Below are positions 31,602 to 40,316 of a DNA stretch of 64,000 bases, piece by piece. This DNA comes from Ornithinibacillus halotolerans (GTDB lineage Bacteria; Bacillota; Bacilli; Bacillales; Amphibacillaceae). Position numbers and translations under genes: made by a program. The notes below the pieces were generated by a model. The model was given only the letters and a program-made list of their open reading frames with translations. It made no database searches and was not told the origin of the DNA. The stretch covers positions 1-64,000 of the forward strand of contig NZ_BMEY01000019.1 in NCBI RefSeq assembly GCF_014637405.1, written 5' to 3'. The stretch's first letter is position 1. Every line of letters starts with the position of its first letter.

Positions 31602-32891
31602 TTATGCAACTGTTTTGCTGTTTTCAACTAGGAAATCAATTGCTTTACGGAATAATAGATCTTCTTTAAGAGCATCTGTGTTACCACCAAGCATTTGTAC
31701 TAGTTGATCTGCATCTGTACCATACATTTCAGCCATTGTTTGTAACTCTTTGTTTAAATCTTCATCTGATACTTCTAGATTTTCAGCTTTAACAATTGCT
31801 TCTAATGTTAAGTTTGTTTTCACACGTTTACCAGCATCTTCACGCATTTGTTCTTTTAAAGCATTCTCATCTTGACCAGAGAATTGATAGTAAAGGTCTA
31901 AAGTCATACCTTGCATTTGTAAACGCTGCTCGAATTCGCGCATCATACGATCAAGTTCGGAATCAACCATAACTTCTGGTACTTCAACTTCTGCGTTATC
32001 AGTAGCTTTATTAATAAGCTCTTCACGTTTCGCATTTTCAGCTGTTTGTTTTTTCTCTGACTCTAGTTGTTCGCGTTTCTTGGTTTTTAATGCTTCAAGT
32101 GTTTCTACTTCATCATCAACATCTTTTGCAAATTCATCATCAAGTTCAGGAAGTTCTTTAGTTTTAATCTCATGGATTGTTACTTTAAAAGTAGCTTCTT
32201 TACCTGCTAATTCTTCTGCATGATAATCTTCTGGAAAAGTAACGTTAATGTCTGTTTCCACTCCGGCTTCTTTACCGACAAGTTGTTCTTCAAATCCAGG
32301 GATAAATTGACCAGAACCGATTTCTAATGAATGGTTTTCACCTTTTCCACCATCAAATGCTTCACCATCTAAGAAACCTTCGAAGTCCATAACAACTGTA
32401 TCGCCTTCTTCAACAGTTCCTTCTTCTTTAACAACAAGTTCAGCATGACGCTCTCTTAATTGATTGATTTCATTATCCACATCTTCGTCAGAAACAGTAA
32501 CTTCAAGTTCTTCTACTTCAAGACCTTTGTACTCACCAAGTTTTACTTCAGGTTTAACTGTTACTTCTGCAGTGAATACTAGTGCTTTACCTCTTTCAAT
32601 TTCGTCAATATCAATACTTGGTTGATCGATTGGATCAATTCCTGATTCTTCTACAGCTTTCACATAAGCTTCAGGAAGCACGATATCTACTGCATCTTGG
32701 TATAATGATTCTACACCAAAACGTTTTTCAAATAATGGACGAGGCATCTTCCCTTTACGGAAACCTGGTACTTGAACTGTTTTAACAACTTTTTTGAAAG
32801 CTTTATCTAGAGCAGTTTCAAATTCCTCTGCAGAAACTTCAAACGTTAATACTCCTTCATTGCCTTCTTTTTTCTCCCATTTTACTGACAT
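31602..32891 (-). CDS. tig: Trigger factor
   Basis: Ribosome-associated chaperone and peptidyl-prolyl isomerase. The 429-residue product has the ribosome-docking signature [13 protein letters not shown] near residue 43, an FKBP-like domain (about 150-240, [21 protein letters not shown]) and a long helical C-terminal chaperone domain. The ATG at 32891 follows GGAGGG; the longer in-frame reading overlaps that site. It is upstream of clpX and downstream of ysoA, as in B. subtilis. Confidence 0.98.
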   Translation of the reverse strand: MSVKWEKKEGNEGVLTFEVSAEEFETALDKAFKKVVKTVQVPGFRKGKMPRPLFEKRFGVESLYQDAVDIVLPEAYVKAVEESGIDPIDQPSIDIDEIERGKALVFTAEVTVKPEVKLGEYKGLEVEELEVTVSDEDVDNEINQLRERHAELVVKEEGTVEEGDTVVMDFEGFLDGEAFDGGKGENHSLEIGSGQFIPGFEEQLVGKEAGVETDINVTFPEDYHAEELAGKEATFKVTIHEIKTKELPELDDEFAKDVDDEVETLEALKTKKREQLESEKKQTAENAKREELINKATDNAEVEVPEVMVDSELDRMMREFEQRLQMQGMTLDLYYQFSGQDENALKEQMREDAGKRVKTNLTLEAIVKAENLEVSDEDLNKELQTMAEMYGTDADQLVQMLGGNTDALKEDLLFRKAIDFLVENSKTVA

Positions 32892-32992
32892 AAAAATTCC
32901 CTCCAAAATCTATTATTTCTATTAACTACTTTAATTCATTAATTAGATAGGTTTATGTGTTCATAAAACGTTTTTAAATTTGCAACCATCTT

Positions 32993-33020
32993 ATTATACC
33001 ATAATTACTTAGCCTTTCAA
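32993..33020 (-). promoter_or_regulatory. Sigma-A promoter of tig
   Basis: On the minus strand -35 TTGAAA (33015-33020), a 16-bp spacer ending TGG, and a perfect -10 TATAAT (32993-32998). The start is near 32986. Confidence 0.8.
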
Positions 33021-33040
33021 GACATAAGCTAAAGTTCCTT

Positions 33041-34012
33041 TTATTCATGAATAATAGATAAATATAACTGTTCACAGTTTAATATATCATTTAAATACTG
33101 GTCTACTTTAGCATGATTAGATAAGGCATTAGTTGTTTGCTGAAACAGTTCATCACCTATACGTAGTAAACTTCTCGCGATATCACCAGCATTGTCAAAA
33201 GGTGGAATAATTGGAAATAATACATATAAATATCGATAAAGTAACCTTTCTAAAAAGTTATAAAGGGTCGGATTACTTTGCTCGACATCTTTTATAATAT
33301 TTATTACCGCCACATATGTCGGATGTGTTTGAATTTTTGATAAGTTAATAGGGATTACTTGTAATTCTTGCCCAAATTTATGTACATTAACCATTTTTGA
33401 ATAATTATGATTAGCTAATATAAATAATAATTCTGTTTTTATTACTGGGTGAACTTCCGCTTCATTTAAAACCGGAATAATTCGTTCATCCAATTCCTTC
33501 ATCACTGTTTGAAGATTCATGATAGACTGCCACTGTTTGTCATAATTTGATTGCTGAATCGCTGCTAATAGTTCATCAACGTACATCGAAGATTTCTTGT
33601 CATCAATCTCCGTTACCATTGTTTTACTCATATTGTACAGCTGCAAAAATTGCTCCCTTAACAGTTCAGGCAATCCTTTTGAATGGAGCTCATCCTCTAA
33701 ACGTTCCATTAATAATTCATACTTGTTAGTTTGAAATAATATTGTGAAATACATATGTAAATAATGATAGTAATGTTTATTATTTTTATCACTAATTATT
33801 TCCTCACAAAGTTCTTCCGCTTCTTGATAACGGTATAACTCCATTAAACACATTAGTTTACCGATTAAAATTTCATGGTCATTCTTGCTGAACTGTAACA
33901 ATTTATTTAATTTTTCCAGGGCTTCTTCATATTGTTTTTCTTGAATATGGTAAAAGCTTTCTTCCTTTAAATTAGACTCCCACCTCGGGAACATGATAAT
34001 ATTCTCATCCAT
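33041..34012 (-). CDS. ysoA: TPR-repeat protein YsoA
   Basis: Uncharacterised cytoplasmic protein made of helical tetratricopeptide-like repeats. The 323-residue product opens MDENIIMFPRWES and has a clear repeat in FYHIQEKQYEEALEKLNKLL (about 20-40), followed by ALCMELYRYQEAEELCEEI-like units. It precedes tig, the same neighbour as ysoA in B. subtilis. Role unknown; its length (323) matches the family. Confidence 0.8.
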   Translation of the reverse strand: MDENIIMFPRWESNLKEESFYHIQEKQYEEALEKLNKLLQFSKNDHEILIGKLMCLMELYRYQEAEELCEEIISDKNNKHYYHYLHMYFTILFQTNKYELLMERLEDELHSKGLPELLREQFLQLYNMSKTMVTEIDDKKSSMYVDELLAAIQQSNYDKQWQSIMNLQTVMKELDERIIPVLNEAEVHPVIKTELLFILANHNYSKMVNVHKFGQELQVIPINLSKIQTHPTYVAVINIIKDVEQSNPTLYNFLERLLYRYLYVLFPIIPPFDNAGDIARSLLRIGDELFQQTTNALSNHAKVDQYLNDILNCEQLYLSIIHE

Positions 34013-34065
34013 GACTTCCCTCCTCTATTAAATAAGTGTAAACGAAAAAAGTAGTTAAATACACT

Positions 34066-34100
34066 AAAAAAAGAAACCTATAAAAATAGGTTTCTTTTTT
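34066..34100. terminator. Terminator downstream of the tRNA genes
   Basis: The stem AAGAAACCTAT/ATAGGTTTCTT with a 4-nt loop is flanked by A- and T-runs. It ends the minus-strand tRNA transcript 6 bp past tRNA-Arg and could also act on the plus strand. Confidence 0.85.
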
Positions 34101-34105
34101 GTTAG

Positions 34106-34179
34106 CGTCCCAGGAGAGATTCGAACTCCCGACCCACAGCTTAGAAGGCTGTTGCTCTATCCTGCTGAGCTACTGGGAC
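34106..34179 (-). tRNA. tRNA-Arg (anticodon UCU)
   Basis: A 74-nt cloverleaf: acceptor GTCCCAG/CTGGGAC, D-arm GCTC...GAGC, anticodon stem ACAGC/GCTGT with loop CTTCTAA (anticodon TCT), and T-arm GGGAG TTCGAAT CTCTC. The CCA end is not encoded. It is 10 bp downstream of tRNA-Gly in the same direction. Confidence 0.95.
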
Positions 34180-34189
34180 ATATGTATGG

Positions 34190-34260
34190 AGCGGGTGATG
34201 GGAATCGAACCCACGACATTAGCTTGGAAGGCTAGAGTTTTACCATTAAACTACACCCGC
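34190..34260 (-). tRNA. tRNA-Gly (anticodon UCC)
   Basis: A 71-nt cloverleaf: acceptor GCGGGTG/CACCCGC, anticodon loop CTTCCAA (anticodon TCC), T-arm GTGGG TTCGATT CCCAT. It is cotranscribed with tRNA-Arg. The CCA end is not encoded. Confidence 0.95.
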
Positions 34261-34312
34261 GTTGATTATTTAGTTTAAAATGTTAATTTAGTTGCCCGCG
34301 CCATGTTTGGTC

Positions 34313-34540
34313 CCATTATGCCTCTGCGTCTGCTAGCTTATTCGAAGATGTTTATTCCTCGAGGCAACTCGTAGCAAATCCGGTGGAAGTAATGCTCGTT
34401 ACTACACCCGCTGTACTTCGGCTAAGTATTAGTTCAGCCATTATGCCCTTGCGTCTACTAGCATATTCGAGGATGTGTATTCCTCAGGGCAACTCGTAGC
34501 TTATTCGGTAGGAGTTTCGCTCGTTACTACACCCGCTGCT
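34313..34540. repeat. Pair of direct repeats, 125-bp period, upstream of the tRNA genes
   Basis: Two units of about 103 bp begin CCATTATGCC at 34313 and 34438 and end CTCGTTACTACACCCGCTG. They share TGCGTCT.CTAGC.TATTCGA.GATGT.TATTCCTC and GGCAACTCGTAGC. The core TGCGTCTGC...CGAAGA...TTCCTCG...GCAA also resembles the centre of the interspersed repeats at 13.9 and 58.8 kb. The 470-bp gap that holds them (34261-34730) has no gene. Confidence 0.75.
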
Positions 34541-34702
34541 GTCTGGCGAGGGTTAGTGGTGAACTTATTTGTTACTCTTCCCTAAAAAGCTTGAAGCATT
34601 TTTTTGTGTTTCCGTTTTGGTCACAAGTGTTATTATAGGCAGTTTTGGATTTATTGTCAACACCTAAATTTAAATTTGTAATTTGCAGAATTTTTAATGG
34701 GT

Positions 34703-34727
34703 AAAGGGTACGGTTTAGGTACCCTTT
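34703..34727 (-). terminator. Hairpin downstream of ysnB, probable terminator
   Basis: A 9-bp stem AAAGGGTAC/GTACCCTTT begins 4 bp past the ysnB stop. The U-run is weak. Confidence 0.55.
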
Positions 34728-34730
34728 AGA

Positions 34731-35246
34731 TCATTGATTTAACGAGGTTTTAAAGGATAATTCTGGAACAATTTCTCCTTCAATTGTGTAATATATAACC
34801 TCTATTTCCTCTTTATCTTCCCATTTTACGACTGCGTATGTTTTTTCTTTTCTCATTCTTGGCTGTCTTACACTACCAGGATTTAGAAATAGTTTTCCTC
34901 TCGCTACTTCCGCTCCTGCAATGTGGGAATGCCCAAAACAAACAATATGCGCATTTACTTCTTCCGCATAATACGCCAAATTATTTAAATTCATTTTTAC
35001 ATTATGTAAATGTCCATGGACAACAAGAAATGTTAAGCCATTAATTGTTTTTATCATTTCATTTGGAAAGTCACCATAGAAGTCACAATTTCCCTTTACT
35101 GTATATATCCCTTTTAGTTCGGAGGAATTCTCTTGAAGTTCGGAATCACCACAATGAAAAATATAGTCTGGTTGCTCTCTCATTTTAATAACATTAATTT
35201 CGTTCGTTAAGCCATGAGTATCACTCATAATAACAACTTTCGTCAT
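34731..35246 (-). CDS. ysnB: YfcE/MJ0936-type metallophosphoesterase
   Basis: Predicted small phosphodiesterase of the calcineurin-like fold; the natural substrate is unknown. The 171-residue product has the metal motifs MSDTHG (about 7-12), HCGDSE (about 31-36), GNCD near 52, VHGHLH near 75 and GHSHIAG near 102, all intact. It follows rdgB by 13 bp in an rph-rdgB-ysnB cluster, matching B. subtilis ysnB. Confidence 0.9.
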   Translation of the reverse strand: MTKVVIMSDTHGLTNEINVIKMREQPDYIFHCGDSELQENSSELKGIYTVKGNCDFYGDFPNEMIKTINGLTFLVVHGHLHNVKMNLNNLAYYAEEVNAHIVCFGHSHIAGAEVARGKLFLNPGSVRQPRMRKEKTYAVVKWEDKEEIEVIYYTIEGEIVPELSFKTSLNQ

Positions 35247-35259
35247 ACATACCTCTCCA

Positions 35260-35856
35260 CTACTGTTGATTTTGTATCCATTCCTCTAGTTGTTTAATAG
35301 CATTTGCACGGTGACTAATTTTATTTTTTTCATCCGGCCCAAGTTCTGCCAATGTTTGATTGTACCCTTCAGGAATAAAAATAGGATCGTAACCAAATCC
35401 ATGTATTCCTTTTTCTTCAAATCCAATAACACCTTCACAAGTACCTTTTTTATAAATAGTTGAATTTCCTGGGATCGATAGGGAAAGAACACAAACAAAT
35501 CTTGCAGTACGTTTCTCTACCGGTAGATCACCAAGTTCACGTAACACTTTTTCTATATTCTTTTTATCATCCTTTGGTTCGCCTGCATAACGAGCAGAAT
35601 ATATTCCTGGCTTTCCACCAAGAGCATCGATAACTAAACCTGAATCATCCGCTAAAACTGGAATGTTTAAAATCTTAGCAATACCTTCAGATTTTAATGC
35701 TGCATTCTCCTCAAAGGTTTCCCCCGTTTCTTCTATATCGGGTAAATCTTCTTGTAAATCTAATAATGATTTTGCTATGATTCCATACCGTTCAAAAAAC
35801 ACTTTAAATTCTTCAGCTTTACCTTTATTTTTGGTAGCAATTAATAATTCTTTCAT
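35260..35856 (-). CDS. rdgB: XTP/dITP pyrophosphatase (RdgB/HAM1 family)
   Basis: Hydrolyses non-canonical purine nucleoside triphosphates (XTP, ITP, dITP) to keep them out of nucleic acids. The 198-residue product begins [15 protein letters not shown] and has [24 protein letters not shown] near residue 70 and [12 protein letters not shown] near residue 150, all hallmark segments. It overlaps rph by 4 bp. Confidence 0.96.
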   Translation of the reverse strand: MKELLIATKNKGKAEEFKVFFERYGIIAKSLLDLQEDLPDIEETGETFEENAALKSEGIAKILNIPVLADDSGLVIDALGGKPGIYSARYAGEPKDDKKNIEKVLRELGDLPVEKRTARFVCVLSLSIPGNSTIYKKGTCEGVIGFEEKGIHGFGYDPIFIPEGYNQTLAELGPDEKNKISHRANAIKQLEEWIQNQQ

Positions 35857-36617
35857 TTTTTATTTCCTTCTTTTACAGTTTCACCAATTCGATTAGCTAA
35901 GTCACCAATTGTTGCTTTTTGTTTTTCAAAGATTTCCATTAGTCCTTCATTAGCAAGACTTAATAATGTTTGTAGCTGTTCCATAGAAAATGTTGCTTCT
36001 TCTCCAGTTCCTTGGATTTCTACAAATTCACCGGAACCTGTCATTACAATATTCATATCTACATGCGCTTTCGAGTCTTCCTCATAATTTAAATCTAGAA
36101 TCTCAGCCCCATTTGGAAGGATTCCAACTGATGTGGCCGCTAAGAAATCAATTACTGGCATTTTCTTCAATACATTAGTTTCTAACAACTTGCCAAATGC
36201 CAGTACCATAGCAACATATGCCCCAGTTATGGAAGCTGTTCTAGTTCCACCATCCGCTTGAATAACGTCACAATCGATCCAAATTGTTCTTTCACCGATA
36301 TTTTCTAAGTCTACTACGGAGCGTAGAGCTCTTCCGATAAGGCGTTGAATTTCCATTGTTCTTCCAGAAACTTTTCCTCTTGAAGATTCTCGAATATTTC
36401 TATCTTGTGTCGCTCTTGGTAACATCGCATATTCTGCTGTAATCCAACCTTTACCTTGTCCACGCATAAAAGGAGGAACTCTGTCTTCGATCGTTGCATT
36501 ACAAATTACTTTTGTATCGCCAACCTCTATGAACACAGAGCCTTCTGGATGTTTAATAAAATTGCTAGTTATTGTAATTGGTCGTAATTCATTTTTGTTA
36601 CGTTGATCATTTCTCAA
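35853..36617 (-). CDS. rph: Ribonuclease PH
   Basis: Phosphorolytic 3'-5' exoribonuclease that trims tRNA 3' ends. The 254-residue product has [19 protein letters not shown] near residue 62, [20 protein letters not shown] near residue 85 and [19 protein letters not shown] near residue 115. The TTG start follows AAGGAGGAG with about 9 nt spacing. It begins an operon with rdgB and ysnB. Confidence 0.96.
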   Translation of the reverse strand: MRNDQRNKNELRPITITSNFIKHPEGSVFIEVGDTKVICNATIEDRVPPFMRGQGKGWITAEYAMLPRATQDRNIRESSRGKVSGRTMEIQRLIGRALRSVVDLENIGERTIWIDCDVIQADGGTRTASITGAYVAMVLAFGKLLETNVLKKMPVIDFLAATSVGILPNGAEILDLNYEEDSKAHVDMNIVMTGSGEFVEIQGTGEEATFSMEQLQTLLSLANEGLMEIFEKQKATIGDLANRIGETVKEGNKK

Positions 36618-36716
36618 TATAAAACTCCTCCTTCTCTCGATTAGCTTATCATATTTTACTGGAAAGATTCACCTTATTACATTACCACTTGTACTTATTA
36701 TTTCCAAAAAAAAAAA

Positions 36717-36741
36717 AGAGGAGCATAAAATATACTCCTCT
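36717..36741 (-). terminator. Terminator downstream of gerM
   Basis: The stem AGAGGAG/CTCCTCT is followed by about 12 U on the minus strand, 9 bp past the gerM stop. Confidence 0.8.
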
Positions 36742-36749
36742 ACCTTTTA

Positions 36750-37811
36750 TTATAGCTTTTCAGATGGAACAAATACGTCTCTCGTTACAGGTTCTGTATA
36801 CACTTCTCCATTTTCATTAGCGATTTGTTCTACATTTTCAACCTTTACATCGACAGCTTGGATGTTCTCTTGTTCGGTTAATGTTCGTACTATAGTTTCC
36901 ATTACTTGGTCAGAAATTACTCCATTCTCCATGTCTTTTAATATCTCTTGACTGAACACTAATTCTAATACACCACTGTTTAATTTTGGTTCGTCTAGTA
37001 AGACAGTTCTTTCATCAAAGACTTGCATCAAATTCGTTTCATAGGTTGGCCCTTCGATCAGTGCCTGAACAATCGCAAGGTGAACATCATCATTTTCTAC
37101 GTTTACGTATCGAGTGACTGGAACAAAATACTCTGTATCATTATGTTCTGTTGGATAATACATTGTCACCGTTTGGCTATTTATTAAATCCACGGTATCT
37201 GATTCAATAATATTAATTCCATTTGCCCTCGTATATCCGTTAGCAATTGGAGTACCATCTACAGGCATAACTTGTAAATCTTCTCCATCTACTCGTAATT
37301 TCACACGTTCCACATTATCAAATTGTGTTAATGTAAACGTCATGGCTTCTAAAATTCTCATTTCTTCACTTGCTTGATATTCCTTAAATTCCTCTGACAG
37401 ATCTACAGTAATTGTACCATCTTCAATACTTGCACCTAGAATCTCTGTATCCGCAGGTAATACTGCCTGAAATCCATTTGGTAATAAAGAAGTTACAGGA
37501 CCATCCTTAACAAGATACTCTAACAATTGAGTTGCCACTTCTTTAGATTCTGGGACCGGTAATTCAATAGATTGTGGTGCAACTAATCCATTCGAATCTA
37601 GTAAATACAGTTGGCGTTCTACAGTTTGATTACTTTCTACCTCGCCATCCACATTTTCATCTTCTGTGGTTGAAGATTGCTCACTTCCGTCTACTGCCTC
37701 AGCATTCTGAGGTGGATCAATATCAGGTAAAGATTGTTCACCCTGGAAACATCCTGCTAATAATAATGAACTGAATGCCACTACCAAAATGAGTGTTAAA
37801 TGCTTTCTCAT
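36750..37811 (-). CDS. gerM: Germination/sporulation lipoprotein GerM
   Basis: In B. subtilis GerM helps hold the SpoIIIA-SpoIIQ channel and is needed for normal spore cortex and germination. The 353-residue product has a lipoprotein signal (about 1-20) with lipobox LLAGC (Cys21), an acidic linker, and two tandem GerMN domains (about 75-200 and 220-345). Conserved segments are QLYLLDSNGLVAPQSIELP and MTFTLTQFDNVERVKLRVDG in the first, and VTMYYPTEHNDTEYFVPVTR in the second. It lies between murI and rph, as in B. subtilis. Confidence 0.92.
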   Translation of the reverse strand: MRKHLTLILVVAFSSLLLAGCFQGEQSLPDIDPPQNAEAVDGSEQSSTTEDENVDGEVESNQTVERQLYLLDSNGLVAPQSIELPVPESKEVATQLLEYLVKDGPVTSLLPNGFQAVLPADTEILGASIEDGTITVDLSEEFKEYQASEEMRILEAMTFTLTQFDNVERVKLRVDGEDLQVMPVDGTPIANGYTRANGINIIESDTVDLINSQTVTMYYPTEHNDTEYFVPVTRYVNVENDDVHLAIVQALIEGPTYETNLMQVFDERTVLLDEPKLNSGVLELVFSQEILKDMENGVISDQVMETIVRTLTEQENIQAVDVKVENVEQIANENGEVYTEPVTRDVFVPSEKL

Positions 37812-37896
37812 GCCATTCCCTCCTACGATGGTTTGTACTAATATGTATACGAGCCTATCTCATATTTAGACCAAAAATTTTAGTCAACAAAAAAAA

Positions 37897-37947
37897 GAGT
37901 CTATCCCAATTTAGACATAATTGCCTGTAGCTTATTGGAATAAACCC
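37897..37947 (-). terminator. Terminator downstream of murI
   Basis: A 14-bp stem with three G-U pairs (37897-37910 with 37934-37947) and a 23-nt loop is followed by eight U on the minus strand. Confidence 0.65.
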
Positions 37948-37975
37948 TTTTATTATTTACTAACTTCTAGGTAGT

Positions 37976-38788
37976 TTAAATTACTACTTTTTCAATAGAA
38001 ACTGATTTTAAGTTTTCTATATTACTATTGAAGATTTTTTGTGTTAAGGATGTGAATAACCCCACATCTCCTGTCGTATAAAATTGATGAGCACATAATC
38101 CGTTATTAATATTTAACAACTGATTAACTTGTAAAATCGTGCTAGTCTCTCTTGCTGTTTCTTCACTAGAAGAAATCAAAATAATTTCAGGACCTACAAC
38201 TTGTTGAATAACATCTTTTAATAATGGGTAATGGGTGCAACCTAATATAATAGTATCCATTTCTTCTTTTATTAGAAATGGGGACAAAGTTTGTTTTACT
38301 GTCTCCAAAGCTTCAGGTCCATTCAGGATTCCTTTTTCTACCATCGGAACAAATAATGGACAAGCCAAAGAGGTTGATTGAATATTTGGTTTTAACATTT
38401 TAAGCGCATGACTATACGCATTACTTTTAACAGTACCCTCAGTACCTATTATCCCAACATAGTCTTTAACAGTGGATTTAATTGCTGCTCGTGCACCAGG
38501 TTGAATAACACCGACAACTGGTATGGAAAGTTTGTTTTGTAATTCTGTTAACGTATAAGCAGTTGCTGTGTTACATGCTATTACTAACATTTTAATATCT
38601 TTCGTTAATAAAAAATCAACCATTTCCCAGGTGAATTTTTTAATTTCTTCTGGAGTTCTTGGCCCATATGGACATCTTTTTGTATCACCAAGATAGATTA
38701 GCTTTTCCTTTGGCAATTGTCTCATTAACTCATGTACAACGGTCAAACCACCGACTCCTGAATCAATGACGCCTATCGGTTTATTCAA
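37976..38788 (-). CDS. murI: Glutamate racemase
   Basis: Supplies D-glutamate for peptidoglycan; called RacE in B. subtilis. The 270-residue product has GVIDSGVGGLTVVHEL at the N-terminus, the first catalytic cysteine in VIACNTATAYTL near residue 73 and the second in ILGCTHYPLLKD near residue 184. The TTG start has GAGG about 9 nt upstream. It follows the MarR-family gene by 23 bp. Confidence 0.96.
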   Translation of the reverse strand: MNKPIGVIDSGVGGLTVVHELMRQLPKEKLIYLGDTKRCPYGPRTPEEIKKFTWEMVDFLLTKDIKMLVIACNTATAYTLTELQNKLSIPVVGVIQPGARAAIKSTVKDYVGIIGTEGTVKSNAYSHALKMLKPNIQSTSLACPLFVPMVEKGILNGPEALETVKQTLSPFLIKEEMDTIILGCTHYPLLKDVIQQVVGPEIILISSSEETARETSTILQVNQLLNINNGLCAHQFYTTGDVGLFTSLTQKIFNSNIENLKSVSIEKVVI

Positions 38789-38811
38789 TACTATTCGCCT
38801 CTTCTAAGTTG

Positions 38812-39264
38812 TTATTTTTCATTGACAATTTTCATTTGTTGATGAAGTAATTCAAGTAGTTCAATTAACATGTTAGATTGGTCTTCAGTAAAATTTTCTA
38901 ATACATCACGTAGATATTCCTGCCTCTTTAATATTACTTCTTCAATAATGCGATGTCCTTTTTCTAACACATGGATACGTACTACTCGTCTATCATTTGT
39001 ATCACGAATTCTTTCCACTAAATTATTTTTTTCCATACGATCAACTAAATCAGTAGTTGTACTAAAAGCAAGACCATTTTTAGCAGATAATTCTCCGATT
39101 GTAAGATCTCCCTCTTCTTTTAACCACTGTAAAGCAATAAATTGTGGATTGGTAATGGGATAATTATTAAGTATTTTACGTCCATTTTGTTTAATTCCAC
39201 CTGATATATGCCTTAACGTTTTTTCTAGTTTTGCAATTATTTCATCTGAAAAAGGTTTATTCAA
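38812..39264 (-). CDS. ysmB: MarR-family transcriptional regulator YsmB
   Basis: Winged-helix DNA-binding protein, probably a dimeric repressor responding to a small molecule. The 150-residue product has the recognition region FSTTTDLVDRMEKNNLVERI (about 66-85) followed by the wing DTNDRRVVRIHVLEKG. The TTG start follows GGGAGG. It is first in an operon with murI, and GerE is divergent upstream, as in B. subtilis. Repeats in its 5' region could be its own operator. Confidence 0.88.
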   Translation of the reverse strand: MNKPFSDEIIAKLEKTLRHISGGIKQNGRKILNNYPITNPQFIALQWLKEEGDLTIGELSAKNGLAFSTTTDLVDRMEKNNLVERIRDTNDRRVVRIHVLEKGHRIIEEVILKRQEYLRDVLENFTEDQSNMLIELLELLHQQMKIVNEK

Positions 39265-39279
39265 AACGTTACCTCCCGA

Positions 39280-39346
39280 ACTTATGCTTTACTTATGCTT
39301 TAATATAGTCATATTTTATCATAAAAGCTCGAAAAACTTATGTTTT
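39280..39346 (-). promoter_or_regulatory. Repeated AAAGCATAAGT sites upstream of ysmB, candidate operator
   Basis: On the minus strand AAAGCATAAGT occurs twice head to tail (39280-39301), and a close variant AAAACATAAGT lies at 39336-39346. The tandem pair sits between the ribosome binding site and the presumed promoter of ysmB. Confidence 0.45.
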
Positions 39347-39420
39347 ATTTACAAAAACAATATTATTCGTTAAAAAATCTAGGTAATTTAATATATTTTT
39401 CGCAATCAAGAAATGTGCGC

Positions 39421-39447
39421 ACCGTTTATTATTCATCACATAAGCTA
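39421..39447 (+). promoter_or_regulatory. Sigma-K type promoter of gerE
   Basis: AC (39421-39422), a 16-bp spacer and CATAAGCTA (39439-39447) fit the sigma-K consensus AC-N16/17-CATANNNTA exactly. gerE is a sigma-K gene in B. subtilis. Confidence 0.65.
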
Positions 39448-39508
39448 ATAGTGACTAAATAATTCCCTTCATAAATGCAGCTCTATGACAGCAAGGAGGG
39501 GTTAACAT

Positions 39509-39733
39509 TTGAAGGACAACGAGTACAAACCGAAGCAATTATTAACTAAACGAGAAAAAGAAGTTTTCGAGCTCTTGGTACAAGACAAAACTACTAAAGA
39601 AATTGCCCAGGAATTGTTTATATCTGAGAAAACTGTCCGTAACCATATTTCAAATGCTATGCAAAAACTAGGAGTCAAGGGGCGCTCACAGGCAGTTGTA
39701 GAGCTAATCCGTATGGGTGAATTAAAGCTCTAA
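39509..39733 (+). CDS. gerE: Late sporulation transcription factor GerE
   Basis: LuxR/FixJ-type DNA-binding protein that modulates sigma-K-dependent coat gene transcription. The 74-residue product is a bare HTH domain: LLTKREKEVFELLVQDKTTK, then EIAQELFISEKTVRNHISNAMQ with recognition helix EKTVRNHISN, then KLGVKGRSQAVVELIRMG. The TTG start has AGGAGG 8 nt upstream. The size is the same as in B. subtilis. Confidence 0.96.
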   Translation: MKDNEYKPKQLLTKREKEVFELLVQDKTTKEIAQELFISEKTVRNHISNAMQKLGVKGRSQAVVELIRMGELKL

Positions 39734-39734
39734 A

Positions 39735-39770
39735 AAAAACCGACTTTCCTTAAAGGAAGTCGGTTTTTCT
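39735..39770. terminator. Terminator between gerE and ysmA
   Basis: The stem ACCGACTTTCC/GGAAGTCGGT with a 4-nt loop is flanked by A- and T-runs, so it serves gerE and can also serve convergent ysmA. Confidence 0.85.
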
Positions 39771-39785
39771 TAGGAAGAATAACAA

Positions 39786-40238
39786 CTAACGGGTTATTAT
39801 TACCCCTAATTTCTCTTTAATTTCATTTTTTAACGGGAGTGGCTTACCAGTAGCAGCATTTATATATACAATTCTGCCACGACCTGTAATGCATACTTCG
39901 TCATTTTGATTTACTCCCATATAATGAATATCGAACGAAGTATTACCTATATGTGACGCTTTTACATATAGTTCTAAACTATCCTGAAAATACATTTGCT
40001 TTAGGTAATCACATTGTAAATCAGCTACAATAGGTATCCCCTCATTACTACTATCATTATTGAAAATTCCTACTGATTTCAAGTATTCAATTCTTGCTTC
40101 TTCAAAATAAATAAATGGACTTACATTATTTACATGCCCAAACATATCTGTTTCCGAAAAACGGATCCGAATTGGAATAGAAAAAGAAAATTCTTCTCTC
40201 CATTTTGTAAAATCTTCTATATAGGAAATTCTTCTCAT
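39786..40238 (-). CDS. ysmA: 4HBT/hot-dog fold acyl-CoA thioesterase
   Basis: Predicted thioesterase acting on an acyl-CoA of unknown chain. The 150-residue product has the family signature RFSETDMFGHVNNVSPFIYFEEAR (Asp near residue 30, start of the catalytic segment) and a second strand pair ending YINAATGKPLPL. GGAGG precedes the ATG. It lies between gerE and sdhB, matching ysmA. Confidence 0.85.
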   Translation of the reverse strand: MRRISYIEDFTKWREEFSFSIPIRIRFSETDMFGHVNNVSPFIYFEEARIEYLKSVGIFNNDSSNEGIPIVADLQCDYLKQMYFQDSLELYVKASHIGNTSFDIHYMGVNQNDEVCITGRGRIVYINAATGKPLPLKNEIKEKLGVIITR

Positions 40239-40267
40239 TATGCCATCCTCCTTGATCCAGATAAAAA

Positions 40268-40302
40268 AAGACCCCTACCTAAATACTCGAGGTAAGGGTC
40301 TT
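40268..40302 (-). terminator. Terminator of the sdhCAB operon
   Basis: The stem AAGACCC.TACCT/AGGTA.GGGTCTT is followed by a U-run on the minus strand, 15 bp past the sdhB stop. Confidence 0.8.
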
Positions 40303-40316
40303 GTTGTCTTGATTTC

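Noticed and set aside
34261-34730. Attachment site or integrated element at the tRNA genes
   Set aside because: No integrase, no duplicated tRNA 3' end and no foreign genes are present; only short direct repeats are seen.
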